NCBI GenBank assembly: GCA_035575035.1 | Contig: DATLYH010000095.1 | Coordinates: 1 to 17,139 of the forward strand | Length of the DNA stretch: 17,139 nt | From: DATLYH01 sp035575035 | Lineage (GTDB): Bacteria > Planctomycetota > Planctomycetia > Gemmatales > Gemmataceae | Reading direction: 5' to 3' | Part shown: positions 7,241 to 13,757 of the stretch, in pieces | How positions within the stretch are numbered: the stretch's first letter is position 1 | Layout: each line of letters starts with the position of its first letter | The notes under the pieces: model-generated | Databases searched by the model: none | What the model was told of the DNA's origin: nothing | What the model saw: the letters and a program-made list of their open reading frames with translations, nothing else | Translations under genes and position numbers: made by a program

Positions 7241-7445
7241 TAACCGTTCACCCGAAAAATAGCCTGATTTCCAAGGAAAATCGACATATGGAGGCCAAGA
7301 CAAGGCATCTCGTTATAGTCAACACGTCCATTAGCCTCTATGATAGTTATGATAGTCCGGTATTATGCGTAGTTTTCCAGTTTATCTTGTGAGATCGCAA
7401 TTATCATATAGATATGGATGTACAGGTTTTCGGGTGAACGTTTAC
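7241..7445. mobile_element. 205-bp MITE-like element with 19-bp terminal inverted repeats
   Basis: GTAACCGTTCACCCGAAAA (7241-7259) is repeated in inverse at 7427-7445 (TTTTCGGGTGAACGTTTAC), matching at 18 of 19. The interior is AT-rich and has no protein-like frame. Termini beginning GTAA are reminiscent of IS66-family ends, but that is an impression, and the flanking 8-mers are not identical. It lies 27 bp beyond the right end of the insertion sequence and 9 bp from the stop of the small gene at 7455. Confidence 0.5.
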
Positions 7446-7454
7446 TGCAAAACT

Positions 7455-7643
7455 TCAGCTCCATGTATGTGTCGAGCAATGAGGGCACAACCACTTGCGT
7501 TCCCCCTCTACCCGGGGATGTCCCTCCTTCCCCATTGGAAAGACAATGCCTTGATACTTTGGATATCCGCACCTTGTACACCATTGGCTTTTCGTGCCGG
7601 TTAGATTCACAATCCGGAGAAGTAATCTTTGCAATAGGTTCAT
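7455..7643 (-). CDS. Small putative zinc-ribbon protein, 62 aa
   Basis: The frame starts at ATG (complement 7641-7643). It encodes a short basic/hydrophobic N-terminus (MNLLQRLLLRIVNL), then CTRCGYPKYQG and, after 27 residues, CPHCSTHTW. The CxxC-x27-CxxC spacing is typical of a zinc ribbon. It lies just downstream of RHS copy B on the same strand, the position where a tip partner would sit. Base composition is lower in GC than the flanking core. Ribosome-site support is weak (AAGG a few nt before the ATG). An overlapping 100-codon frame (7363-7665, GTG start) exists but has no recognisable motif. The paired CxxC motifs make me prefer this one. Confidence 0.45.
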   Translation of the reverse strand: MNLLQRLLLRIVNLTGTKSQWCTRCGYPKYQGIVFPMGKEGHPRVEGERKWLCPHCSTHTWS

Positions 7644-7667
7644 TACCTTGACCCAAGAAACACACAG

Positions 7668-8897
7668 TCAGGAGGTCGGCTTAGCCTTTAAAGGTAATAT
7701 AGTCAGGACAATCCGCTGTGTCCTTCGGCACGTGAAGAATTGATCCACCGTTGCACATATATACACAAAACCACCTCCGTTGATACTGAAACACACATGT
7801 CCCCTGCAACTCGGCGTCAGCACCGCCACGGCCCCGAAGGGATTGTAGACGTAGCGCTCCACCACGTTGCCGGCGGCATCCACCAGGGCTGTCACGTTCC
7901 AGTTGGCGTCCTGCTGGACGTACAGCCGCTCCTCCAGGCCGTTCGCGGCGTTGCCGTCGGCGTCGCGGTCGCGCAGCACCAAGGCGTCCACATAGACCGG
8001 GCTCCACACGTACTGGATTTTGGTTGTCCCGCTGACCCGCTCCTCCAGCACCTGCCACTGGTCCGAATAGTACAGGTCGGTCACGGTGCCGGAGCGGTCT
8101 TCGGTGACGCGACGGTTCAGGGCATTGTGCGTGTAGGCCACCAGGGTGGCGCTGCCGTCCTTGACCTTTACCAGCCGGTTCCAGGCGTCGTAGACCAGGG
8201 TTTTGCCCATCTGGTCGGTGGTCAGGTTGCCGTTGTTATCGTAGGCTGGCGTCGTCTGACCGGAGATGGCGGTGATCTGGTTCTGGCGGTTGTGGCTGCG
8301 CGACTCCGGGGTGCCATCCGTCGTCAGCGTGCTCCAGTTGCCGAGGGCGTCGAACTGCCACTCCTGACTGCGGCTGGCCGTGGTCACCGTGTCGGGGATG
8401 CCGTCGCTGTTGCTGTCGCTCAGCACGCCCCGGCGGAAGGCGGTCAGCTGGTTGAGCAGGTCGTAGCCCTCGCTGGCGCCGTTGGCGTGGTACAGCTCGC
8501 TGAAGGCGGCGTCCACCAGGTTCTGGCGGTACAGCCGATTGCTGTTGCGGTCATAGCCGTAGGCGAAGCGGTCGGTGTGGCTGCCGTCACCCTTGCGCCA
8601 GCGCTGATCGACCACCCGGCCGAACCGGTCCAGCCCCGTGTACGGGTCCCCAGCGTCGCCGTTTGCCTCCCCCGCCTGCTTGATGTAAGTGAGGTCTACG
8701 CTGGGTTGGGGATGGGCGCGGCGCACCACGGTGGCCAGGCCGAGGTAGTCGTAACTCTCCAGCGTGGCTGAGTTGTCAAAGAGCGAAGACAGCCGACTGA
8801 TGTGGTCATCGAGGCCGGCTGAGTAATTGTAATTGAGCACCCGCCCGTTGGGGTAGGTCAGGCTGGTCAGCCGGCTGTGGTTGGCCCCGCTGCTCAT
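7668..8897 (-). CDS. RHS/YD-repeat core protein copy B, truncated at both ends
   Basis: 409 codons from ATG (complement 8895-8897). Residues 1-363 are YD-type beta-shell repeats (for example YDAWNRLVKVK, YDNNGNLTTD, ERYVYNPFGAV) and match copy A (9845-11791) with about 20-odd differences. At VLTPS the match ends abruptly (about 7807). The core-closing segment with the 'LGRW..DP' motif is absent, replaced by 46 residues of unrelated sequence. In the neighbouring frame the same tail reads FCVYMCNGGSILHVPKDTAD and then CPDYITFKG, stop near 7681, which looks more like a real protein end. The N-terminal side is also missing: an in-frame TAA lies just upstream, beyond a few codons of homology. It has no signal peptide or secretion domain and is probably a pseudogene or silent cassette. 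Confidence 0.8.
   Translation of the reverse strand: MSSGANHSRLTSLTYPNGRVLNYNYSAGLDDHISRLSSLFDNSATLESYDYLGLATVVRRAHPQPSVDLTYIKQAGEANGDAGDPYTGLDRFGRVVDQRWRKGDGSHTDRFAYGYDRNSNRLYRQNLVDAAFSELYHANGASEGYDLLNQLTAFRRGVLSDSNSDGIPDTVTTASRSQEWQFDALGNWSTLTTDGTPESRSHNRQNQITAISGQTTPAYDNNGNLTTDQMGKTLVYDAWNRLVKVKDGSATLVAYTHNALNRRVTEDRSGTVTDLYYSDQWQVLEERVSGTTKIQYVWSPVYVDALVLRDRDADGNAANGLEERLYVQQDANWNVTALVDAAGNVVERYVYNPFGAVAVLTPSCRGHVCFSINGGGFVYICATVDQFFTCRRTQRIVLTILPLKAKPTS
7807..8897 (-). repeat. Direct repeat of about 1.09 kb (second copy at 10617-11707)
   Basis: The RHS cores of copies A and B are nearly identical at DNA level over this span and point the same way, 2.8 kb apart. They share long exact runs, for example around the tracts encoding YVWSPVYVDALVLRDRD. 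The match starts at the chimeric junction near 7807/10617 and fades just upstream of the ATG at 8897. Such repeats can recombine to exchange tips or to delete the DNA between them. Confidence 0.85.
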
Positions 8898-8975
8898 CGC
8901 GATGTAGCTGCACAGTACCGCTTATTTGCCACCCAATTAATCTCTTGAAATCGACTCCCGACCCCTTTTCTCTCT

Positions 8976-9200
8976 CTAGCAGATGGCATTGGCGCAACCG
9001 CGGTCGGGGGTGCGGGGTCTGCCGCCCCCGAAGGGATGACTGTTCACGTGCTCGGGGATAAACAGCTCCATCACTTCCCCGAGTTCCTCGGGGATGCACC
9101 AGTCCTCGGGGACCTCGGTCGACTGCCTGATGGGACCTCCTGCGTTAGAGTGAAGCTGCTGCAGGAGTTGTAGCTCCCCAGGGATTATTCGGATAGGCTG
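8976..9200 (-). pseudogene. N-terminal remnant of an IS5-like transposase
   Basis: The minus-strand frame open between the stop of the lipoprotein gene and TAG (complement 8976-8978) encodes ELQLLQQLHSN, then STEVPEDWCIPEELGEVMEL, FIPEHVN and HPFGGGRPRTPDRGCANAI. This matches the N-terminal pattern of IS5-type transposases ('W.ip..LW..mepLIP....HPfGGGRPR.pdR...nAI'). It stops where the family normally continues 'FVLRTGCQW'. No ATG start remains. The catalytic domain is absent, replaced within a few bases by an AGAGAGAGAAAAGGGGTC stretch leading into RHS copy B. Confidence 0.65.
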
Positions 9201-9668
9201 TTACTTGCCGGGCCCAAGGTTACCATGTGAAATCCCTAAGACAACGGCTTTCCATTTGTTATTATCATCCAATTCAAAGTTACCCTCCAATGTGAGAATT
9301 GCCCCACCAATGAAAATACCTGGACTATTGAACCTGCGATTGGCAAGATCGCAAACCCACCCATCTATTATACATAACCCATTTTTGAGTCTAACAGGTT
9401 CTTTCCTGACCTTTTCACGACTTTCTTTCAGATTGAGGCCTCGCAGAAAAAGCGCTCCATCCGGGGAGCGCTTCACCTTTTTCTCGAAATTCGGACTCTC
9501 AAGGAGCTCAACGAGAGCAGTCCTGGCTTCCTCAGGCGCAGGCTGGCTTTCCGGCTTCTGCCCCTGAAGAACAGGCATGGTACTGTTAGGGTACTGACAT
9601 CCCACGATTATTACTGTACATTGAATCACAGTAGCCAATTGAGTACATCGACAGCGACTGAAGAGCAT
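9201..9668 (-). CDS. Putative lipoprotein downstream of RHS copy A, 155 aa
   Basis: I start at ATG (complement 9666-9668) because AAAGGA (complement 9677-9682) lies 8 nt upstream. A TTG 21 nt earlier is less likely. The N-terminus MLFSRCRCTQLATVIQC plus TVIIVGC looks like a lipoprotein signal peptide, with the lipidated Cys at 24. A Gln/Pro-rich linker follows, then a soluble domain (residues about 45-155) containing ALVELLESPNFEKKVKR, GLCIIDGWVCDLANRRF and GGAILTLEGNFELDD. I do not recognise the family. GC content is clearly lower than in the metabolic genes. Placed 176 bp after the RHS tip on the same strand, it occupies the usual position of an immunity or partner gene; that role is inference. 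Confidence 0.6.
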   Translation of the reverse strand: MLFSRCRCTQLATVIQCTVIIVGCQYPNSTMPVLQGQKPESQPAPEEARTALVELLESPNFEKKVKRSPDGALFLRGLNLKESREKVRKEPVRLKNGLCIIDGWVCDLANRRFNSPGIFIGGAILTLEGNFELDDNNKWKAVVLGISHGNLGPGK

Positions 9669-9689
9669 TCCAACTATCCTTTCAGACAA

Positions 9690-9844
9690 GCGTAGGTAAT
9701 GCCTCGGAGGAACCGAGAGGCTTGCACACCCGTTCTGCGTGTAACACTTGGTATCATGTTATATTTAACTTGCGACTCTGTCCTAGAACATGTGGACATA
9801 TCCAACGTGTGTCATGATAAAAGTCGATACCAGACCGTTTGGTC
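9690..9844. other. Spacer between RHS tip and lipoprotein gene
   Basis: AT-rich spacer with no credible gene. Distant inverted words GGTATCATG (about 9750) and CATGATAAAAG...GATACC (about 9810-9830) could pair loosely. No clear terminator or promoter was identified, although AT-richness would permit a minus-strand promoter for the lipoprotein gene. Confidence 0.25.
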
Positions 9845-11791
9845 CTAGCAACAGCATTTATCCCAATTTAATAGTTTCCAGTTCTTCTTATTCCCAAAAT
9901 CGTAATGTCCGGGCCGATCATCTCTACCCAAACCTTTCACAAAGTCGCGTAGTTTCTCTTGGTCAATCACATACTTACCACCTACTATCTTGATGATGCC
10001 TTTTTCCATGTACCAATCTATCCACTTGGTTGCCTCCTTCCCGAGTTGAAGGAAAAATAGCAATTCCTTCATGCGGGCATCAAATTCGTCCCCTCCCTTG
10101 TCCTCAACATAGCCTCGCGCGTGCTCGATTTGGTGAACAAGGGTAGCAGCGGCGGTGCAATTATCGGTATTTATATCACTTGCTATCGAGACATCAACTA
10201 CGCCTGGCTTATACTTTCCGGGCGGCGAGGTCAGCCCATGTAACGGATACCACCCGCCTTTCTTGTCATCATACACCCACCTGATGTAGTCGGTCTTCCA
10301 TACGCGGATCTTATCTCTGTTTTTGCATATATACTCGAGCGTCTTTCGACCCATCTCGGTCTTCTTTAAGCAAGCTACGACCCCATCCAGGTCCCAGTCT
10401 AACCCCGTTGGATCTGTGAGGAGAGTTGGCCGATTACCGATGTAGCGGTAGAGGTTGGTGTCGCCTGCAAGATATCGGATGGGATCAAAACTGATCCAGC
10501 GGCCCAGGGTGGGCGAGTAATCGCGCATGCGGAAGTGGTACAGGGCGCTGACAGTCTCGTAGCGGCCGCCCTGGTGCAGATAGACCCAGGCGTAGAGAGT
10601 GCTGGCCCGGCTCCCCCAACTCGGCGTCAGCACCGTCACCGCCCCGTAGGGGTCGTACACATACCGCTCGACCACGTTGCCAGCGGCGTCCTCCAGCGCT
10701 GTCACGTTCCAGTTGGCATCCTGCTGTACGTACAGGCGCTCTTCCAGCCCGTCGCCGGCCTGGCCGTTGGCGTCCCGGTCCCGCAGCACCAGGGCATCCA
10801 CGTACACCGGGCTCCAGACGTACTGGATTTTGGTTGTCCCGCTGACCCGCTCCTCCAGCACCTGCCACTGGTCCGAGTAGTACAGGTCGGTCACCGTGCC
10901 GGAGCGGTCTTCGGTCACGCGCCGGTTCAGGGCATCGTGGGTGTAGGTGACCAGGGTGGCGCTGCCGTCCTTGACCTTTACCAGCCGGTTCCAGGCGTCG
11001 TAGACCAGCGTCTTGCCGGTCGGGTCGGTGGTCAGGTTGCCGTTGTTGTCATAGGCGGGCGTCGTCTGGCCCGAGATGGCGGTGATCTGGTTCTGCCGGT
11101 TGTGGCTGCGCGACTCTGGGGTGCCATCCGTCGTCAGCGTGCTCCAGTTGCCCAACGCGTCGAAGTCCCACTCCTGGCTGCGGCTGGCCGTCGTCACCGT
11201 GTCCGGAATATTGTCGCTGTTGCTGTCGCTGAGCACGCCCCGGCGGAAGGCGGTCAGCTGGTCGAGCAGGTCGTAGCCCTCGCTGGCGCCGTTGGCGTGG
11301 TACAGTTCGCTGAAAGCGGCATCGATCAGGTTCTGCCGATACAGCCGGTTGTTGTTGCGGTCGTAGCCGTAGGCGAAGCGGTCGGTGTGACTGCCGTCAC
11401 CCTTCCGCCAGCGCTGATCGACCACCCGGCCGAAGCGGTCCAGCCCCGTGTACGGGTCGCCGGCGTCGCCGTCGGCTTCGCCCGCCTGCTTGATGTAAGT
11501 GAGGTCCACGCTGGGTTGGGGGTGGGCGCGGCGCACCACGGTGGCCAGGCCGAGGTAGTCGTAGCTCTCCAGGGTAGCTGAGTTGTCAAAGAGCGAAGAC
11601 AACCGACTGATGCGGTCATCGAGCCCGGCTGAGTAATTGTAATTGAGCACCCGGCCGTTGGGGTAGGTCAGGCTGGTCAGCCGGCTGTGGTTGGCGCCGC
11701 CGGCCATCTCGGTGTAGCCGTACTGCACCTTGGGATGGTGCTGGGGTTGACTGCCCCGGCGTGGGCTTGCGCGGAGGAACCCGTCGCTCAC
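9845..11791 (-). CDS. RHS/YD-repeat protein copy A with core-closing motif and zincin-like tip, 5'-truncated
   Basis: 648 codons. Residues 22-390 are YD-repeat shell, and 391-464 hold the core-closing segment: YHFRMRDYSPTLGRWISFDP, then NLYRYIGNRPTLLTDPTGL. After DPTGL comes a roughly 184-residue, lower-GC tip with TAAATLVHQIEHARGYVE (547-564), GGDEFDARMKELLFF and a terminal CCC. HQIEH (553-557) looks like a zinc-metalloprotease HExxH with Glu replaced by Gln; E569 could be a third ligand. The GTG start at 11791 lies inside a repeat, and the first 20 residues are not RHS. Homology continues upstream in another frame (QAHAGAVNPST) until about 11771, showing one lost base near 11736. The gene is therefore a 5'-truncated core lacking signal and N-terminal domains; expression is doubtful. 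Confidence 0.85.
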   Translation of the reverse strand: MSDGFLRASPRRGSQPQHHPKVQYGYTEMAGGANHSRLTSLTYPNGRVLNYNYSAGLDDRISRLSSLFDNSATLESYDYLGLATVVRRAHPQPSVDLTYIKQAGEADGDAGDPYTGLDRFGRVVDQRWRKGDGSHTDRFAYGYDRNNNRLYRQNLIDAAFSELYHANGASEGYDLLDQLTAFRRGVLSDSNSDNIPDTVTTASRSQEWDFDALGNWSTLTTDGTPESRSHNRQNQITAISGQTTPAYDNNGNLTTDPTGKTLVYDAWNRLVKVKDGSATLVTYTHDALNRRVTEDRSGTVTDLYYSDQWQVLEERVSGTTKIQYVWSPVYVDALVLRDRDANGQAGDGLEERLYVQQDANWNVTALEDAAGNVVERYVYDPYGAVTVLTPSWGSRASTLYAWVYLHQGGRYETVSALYHFRMRDYSPTLGRWISFDPIRYLAGDTNLYRYIGNRPTLLTDPTGLDWDLDGVVACLKKTEMGRKTLEYICKNRDKIRVWKTDYIRWVYDDKKGGWYPLHGLTSPPGKYKPGVVDVSIASDINTDNCTAAATLVHQIEHARGYVEDKGGDEFDARMKELLFFLQLGKEATKWIDWYMEKGIIKIVGGKYVIDQEKLRDFVKGLGRDDRPGHYDFGNKKNWKLLNWDKCCC

Positions 11792-11862
11792 GCTCCGGGC
11801 GCTGACAATACCTCACGCTCCGGGCGCTGACAATACCCGGCGCGGACTCTCCGGGCGCTGAC
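11780..11862. repeat. REP-like sequence with two perfect 25-bp tandem repeats plus a partial third
   Basis: Units 11787-11811 and 11812-11836 are identical 25-mers beginning CTCACGCTCCGGGCGCTGAC. A partial third copy of the CTCCGGGCGCTGAC part is at 11849-11862. On the minus strand 11780-11799 reads CCCGGAGCGTGAGCGACGGG, matching 17 of 20 positions of the arm at 2747-2766 (CCCAGAGCGTAAGCGAGGGG). The block marks the exact border where RHS copy A homology begins (about 11771). Confidence 0.8.
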
Positions 11863-11892
11863 CGCGCGGTCGATCATCCAGGGAAGCTTCCC
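11860..11892. promoter_or_regulatory. Two perfect 12-bp palindromes upstream of the transporter
   Basis: GACCGCGCGGTC (11860-11871) and GGGAAGCTTCCC (11881-11892) are both perfect palindromes, with centres 21 bp apart, about two helix turns. They lie 84-116 bp before the transporter start, between the repeat border and the gene. Helically phased dyads may be operator sites, but no regulator family is suggested and no strong promoter hexamers are seen. GTATAC at about 11912 might serve as a -10. Confidence 0.25.
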
Positions 11893-11975
11893 CGGTCCGG
11901 CCTGGACATTGTATACCGTAAGGTGGCGGTCCGGCGTTGCAGTCGCCTGGGAGGTTGTTTGTACCGGAATCGTGC

Positions 11976-13736
11976 ATGCCCCTGGCCTTGTACACCAAGC
12001 GGGTCCGAGATGCCCTGAAGCAGCCGGTGGCATTCGGCCCGGACCTGTTTTTGCTGGCCCTGGTAGGGGCGGTCACCGGGATCGTGGTGGTGAGCGCCGG
12101 CCAGCTGACCGCGCCGTACCAGGAGGTCACCGCAATCGACCTGTCCCTGGCGTCGCTGCCCCGGTACACCCTGCTCAGCCTGAGCCGGGGTTTCGCCGCC
12201 TATGCCTTGTCGCTGGTGTTCACGCTTGTCTATGGCACCATCGCCGCCCACAGCCGGCGGGCCGAACGGCTGATGATCCCGGCCCTGGATGTGCTCCAGG
12301 CCATCCCCGTCCTCGGCTTCTTGCCGGGACTGGTGCTGGCGATGATCGCCCTCTTCCCCGACCGGGAGGCGGGCCTCGAAGTCGCCTGCATCCTGATGAT
12401 CTTCACCGGCCAGGTCTGGAACATGACCTTCAGCTTCCACGCCAGCCTGCGGAGCATTCCGCAATCCTTCCGGGAAGTTGCCGCCGTCCAGCGACTCAGC
12501 CGGTGGCAATTTTTCCGGCTGGTGGAGCTGCCGTCCGCAATGATCGGGCTGGTCTGGAACTCCATGCTGTCGATGGCGGGGGGCTGGTTTTTCCTGACGG
12601 TGAACGAGGCCTTCACACTCGGCAACCGGGACTTCCGGCTGCCCGGCGTCGGTGCGTACATGCACGAGGCGATCGAGCACGGCGACACGGCTGCCATGAT
12701 CGCAGCGGTGGCGGCGATGATCGCGATGATCATCTTCGTCGATCAGGTCGTCTGGCGTCCGCTGACGGTCTGGAGTCAGCGGTTCAAGTTGGAGGAGACC
12801 GCCGGGGAGGAGCCGCCGCAGTCGTGGGTAGCGGACCTCTTGCGGCGCTCCCGGATCTACCGGGGGTTTGTCCAACGGCTCGGCCCGGGGCCCCGACCGG
12901 TGCTTCACCGCACCGGCGCGAGCCGTCTGATGGACCGCTTTCGGGAGGGGCAGAGGTACGGGCCGATCGTGCGGAGCGGGCTGCGGTTCATGCTGTTCGG
13001 CGTCGGCATCCTGGTCATGGGATGGGGGGTATGGTCGCTCCTTCGCCTGCTTCTGAGTCTGCCGCTGTCCGACCCCGTGAACCACGAAGACTGGGCGGCG
13101 GTGGCTCTGGCCTTACTTGCCTCGTTCCTGCGGACCAGTGCGGCGGTCGCGCTTGGGGCGGCGTGGGCGGTGCCGGCAGGTGTCCTCATCGGGCTGTCGC
13201 CGAAGTGGTCCCGGCGGCTGCAACCGGTGATCCAGGTTGTCGCCAGCTTTCCCGCCCCGATGCTGTTCCCCCTGGTGACGATGCTGCTCGCCTTCCTCCA
13301 TGTCCCCTTCACGGTGGGCTGTGTGGTGCTGCTGTTGCTGGGGGCCCAGTGGTATATTCTGTTCAATGTCATTGCCGGCGCCCGGGCCATCCCCGACGAG
13401 TTCAAGGAAGTGGCCGCGGTCTACCGGATGGGTGGCCCGCAGCGGTGGGTCCGGCTGTACTTGCCGTGCGTCTTTCCGTACCTGGTCACCGGTCTGGTCA
13501 CGGCGGCGGGAGGTGCCTGGAATGCCACCATCGTTGCGGAGTACCTGGAGCTGCGCGGCGAGACCTTCGCGGCCTTCGGCCTCGGCGCGACCATCAACCA
13601 TGCCACCGCTGTCGGGAATTATCCGCTGCTCGCCGCGGGGGTGGTGACGATGGCCCTGTCCGTGGTGCTGATTAACCGGCTCCTGTGGAAACGACTCTAC
13701 CGGCTGGCGGAGGAGCGTTACGGCCTGGGCACGTGA
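11976..13736 (+). CDS. ABC transporter permease, two fused permease domains (nitrate/sulfonate/bicarbonate type)
   Basis: 586 residues from ATG 11976. The frame is open further upstream, but homology-like sequence starts at MPLALYTKR. Two binding-protein-dependent permease domains lie in one chain, with about twelve hydrophobic segments. Each has its EAA coupling loop: EVAAVQRLSRWQFFRLVELP (167-186), where Ser stands at the usual Gly, and EVAAVYRMGGPQRWVRLYLP (478-497). A cytoplasmic linker of roughly 60 residues (about 270-330) joins the halves. The arrangement resembles fused NitT/TauT-class inner-membrane transporters seen in several phyla. The substrate cannot be told: no binding protein gene is in view. 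The ATPase gene follows by 21 bp on the same strand, so one operon. A weak GGGAGG lies about 20 nt before the ATG; TTG codons between leave the start somewhat uncertain. Confidence 0.88.
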   Translation: MPLALYTKRVRDALKQPVAFGPDLFLLALVGAVTGIVVVSAGQLTAPYQEVTAIDLSLASLPRYTLLSLSRGFAAYALSLVFTLVYGTIAAHSRRAERLMIPALDVLQAIPVLGFLPGLVLAMIALFPDREAGLEVACILMIFTGQVWNMTFSFHASLRSIPQSFREVAAVQRLSRWQFFRLVELPSAMIGLVWNSMLSMAGGWFFLTVNEAFTLGNRDFRLPGVGAYMHEAIEHGDTAAMIAAVAAMIAMIIFVDQVVWRPLTVWSQRFKLEETAGEEPPQSWVADLLRRSRIYRGFVQRLGPGPRPVLHRTGASRLMDRFREGQRYGPIVRSGLRFMLFGVGILVMGWGVWSLLRLLLSLPLSDPVNHEDWAAVALALLASFLRTSAAVALGAAWAVPAGVLIGLSPKWSRRLQPVIQVVASFPAPMLFPLVTMLLAFLHVPFTVGCVVLLLLGAQWYILFNVIAGARAIPDEFKEVAAVYRMGGPQRWVRLYLPCVFPYLVTGLVTAAGGAWNATIVAEYLELRGETFAAFGLGATINHATAVGNYPLLAAGVVTMALSVVLINRLLWKRLYRLAEERYGLGT

Positions 13737-13757
13737 GCGGCGAAAGACAGGTGGCAC

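Noticed and set aside
7363..7665. 100-codon minus-strand frame with GTG start
   Set aside because: No ribosome site or motif, and it runs through the right inverted repeat of the 205-bp element; the overlapping CxxC frame (7455-7643) is more protein-like.
8938..8975. AAAAGGGGTCGGGAGTC-containing stretch as a separate repeat element
   Set aside because: It resembles dispersed planctomycete repeats, but a single copy here gives no internal support.
11787..11862. Tandem 25-bp repeats considered as a CRISPR array
   Set aside because: Units abut with no spacers, only two full copies, and no cas genes nearby.
11874..13085. 403-codon minus-strand frame opposite the transporter permease
   Set aside because: His/Gln/Arg-rich composition typical of a shadow frame; the plus strand encodes a convincing permease.
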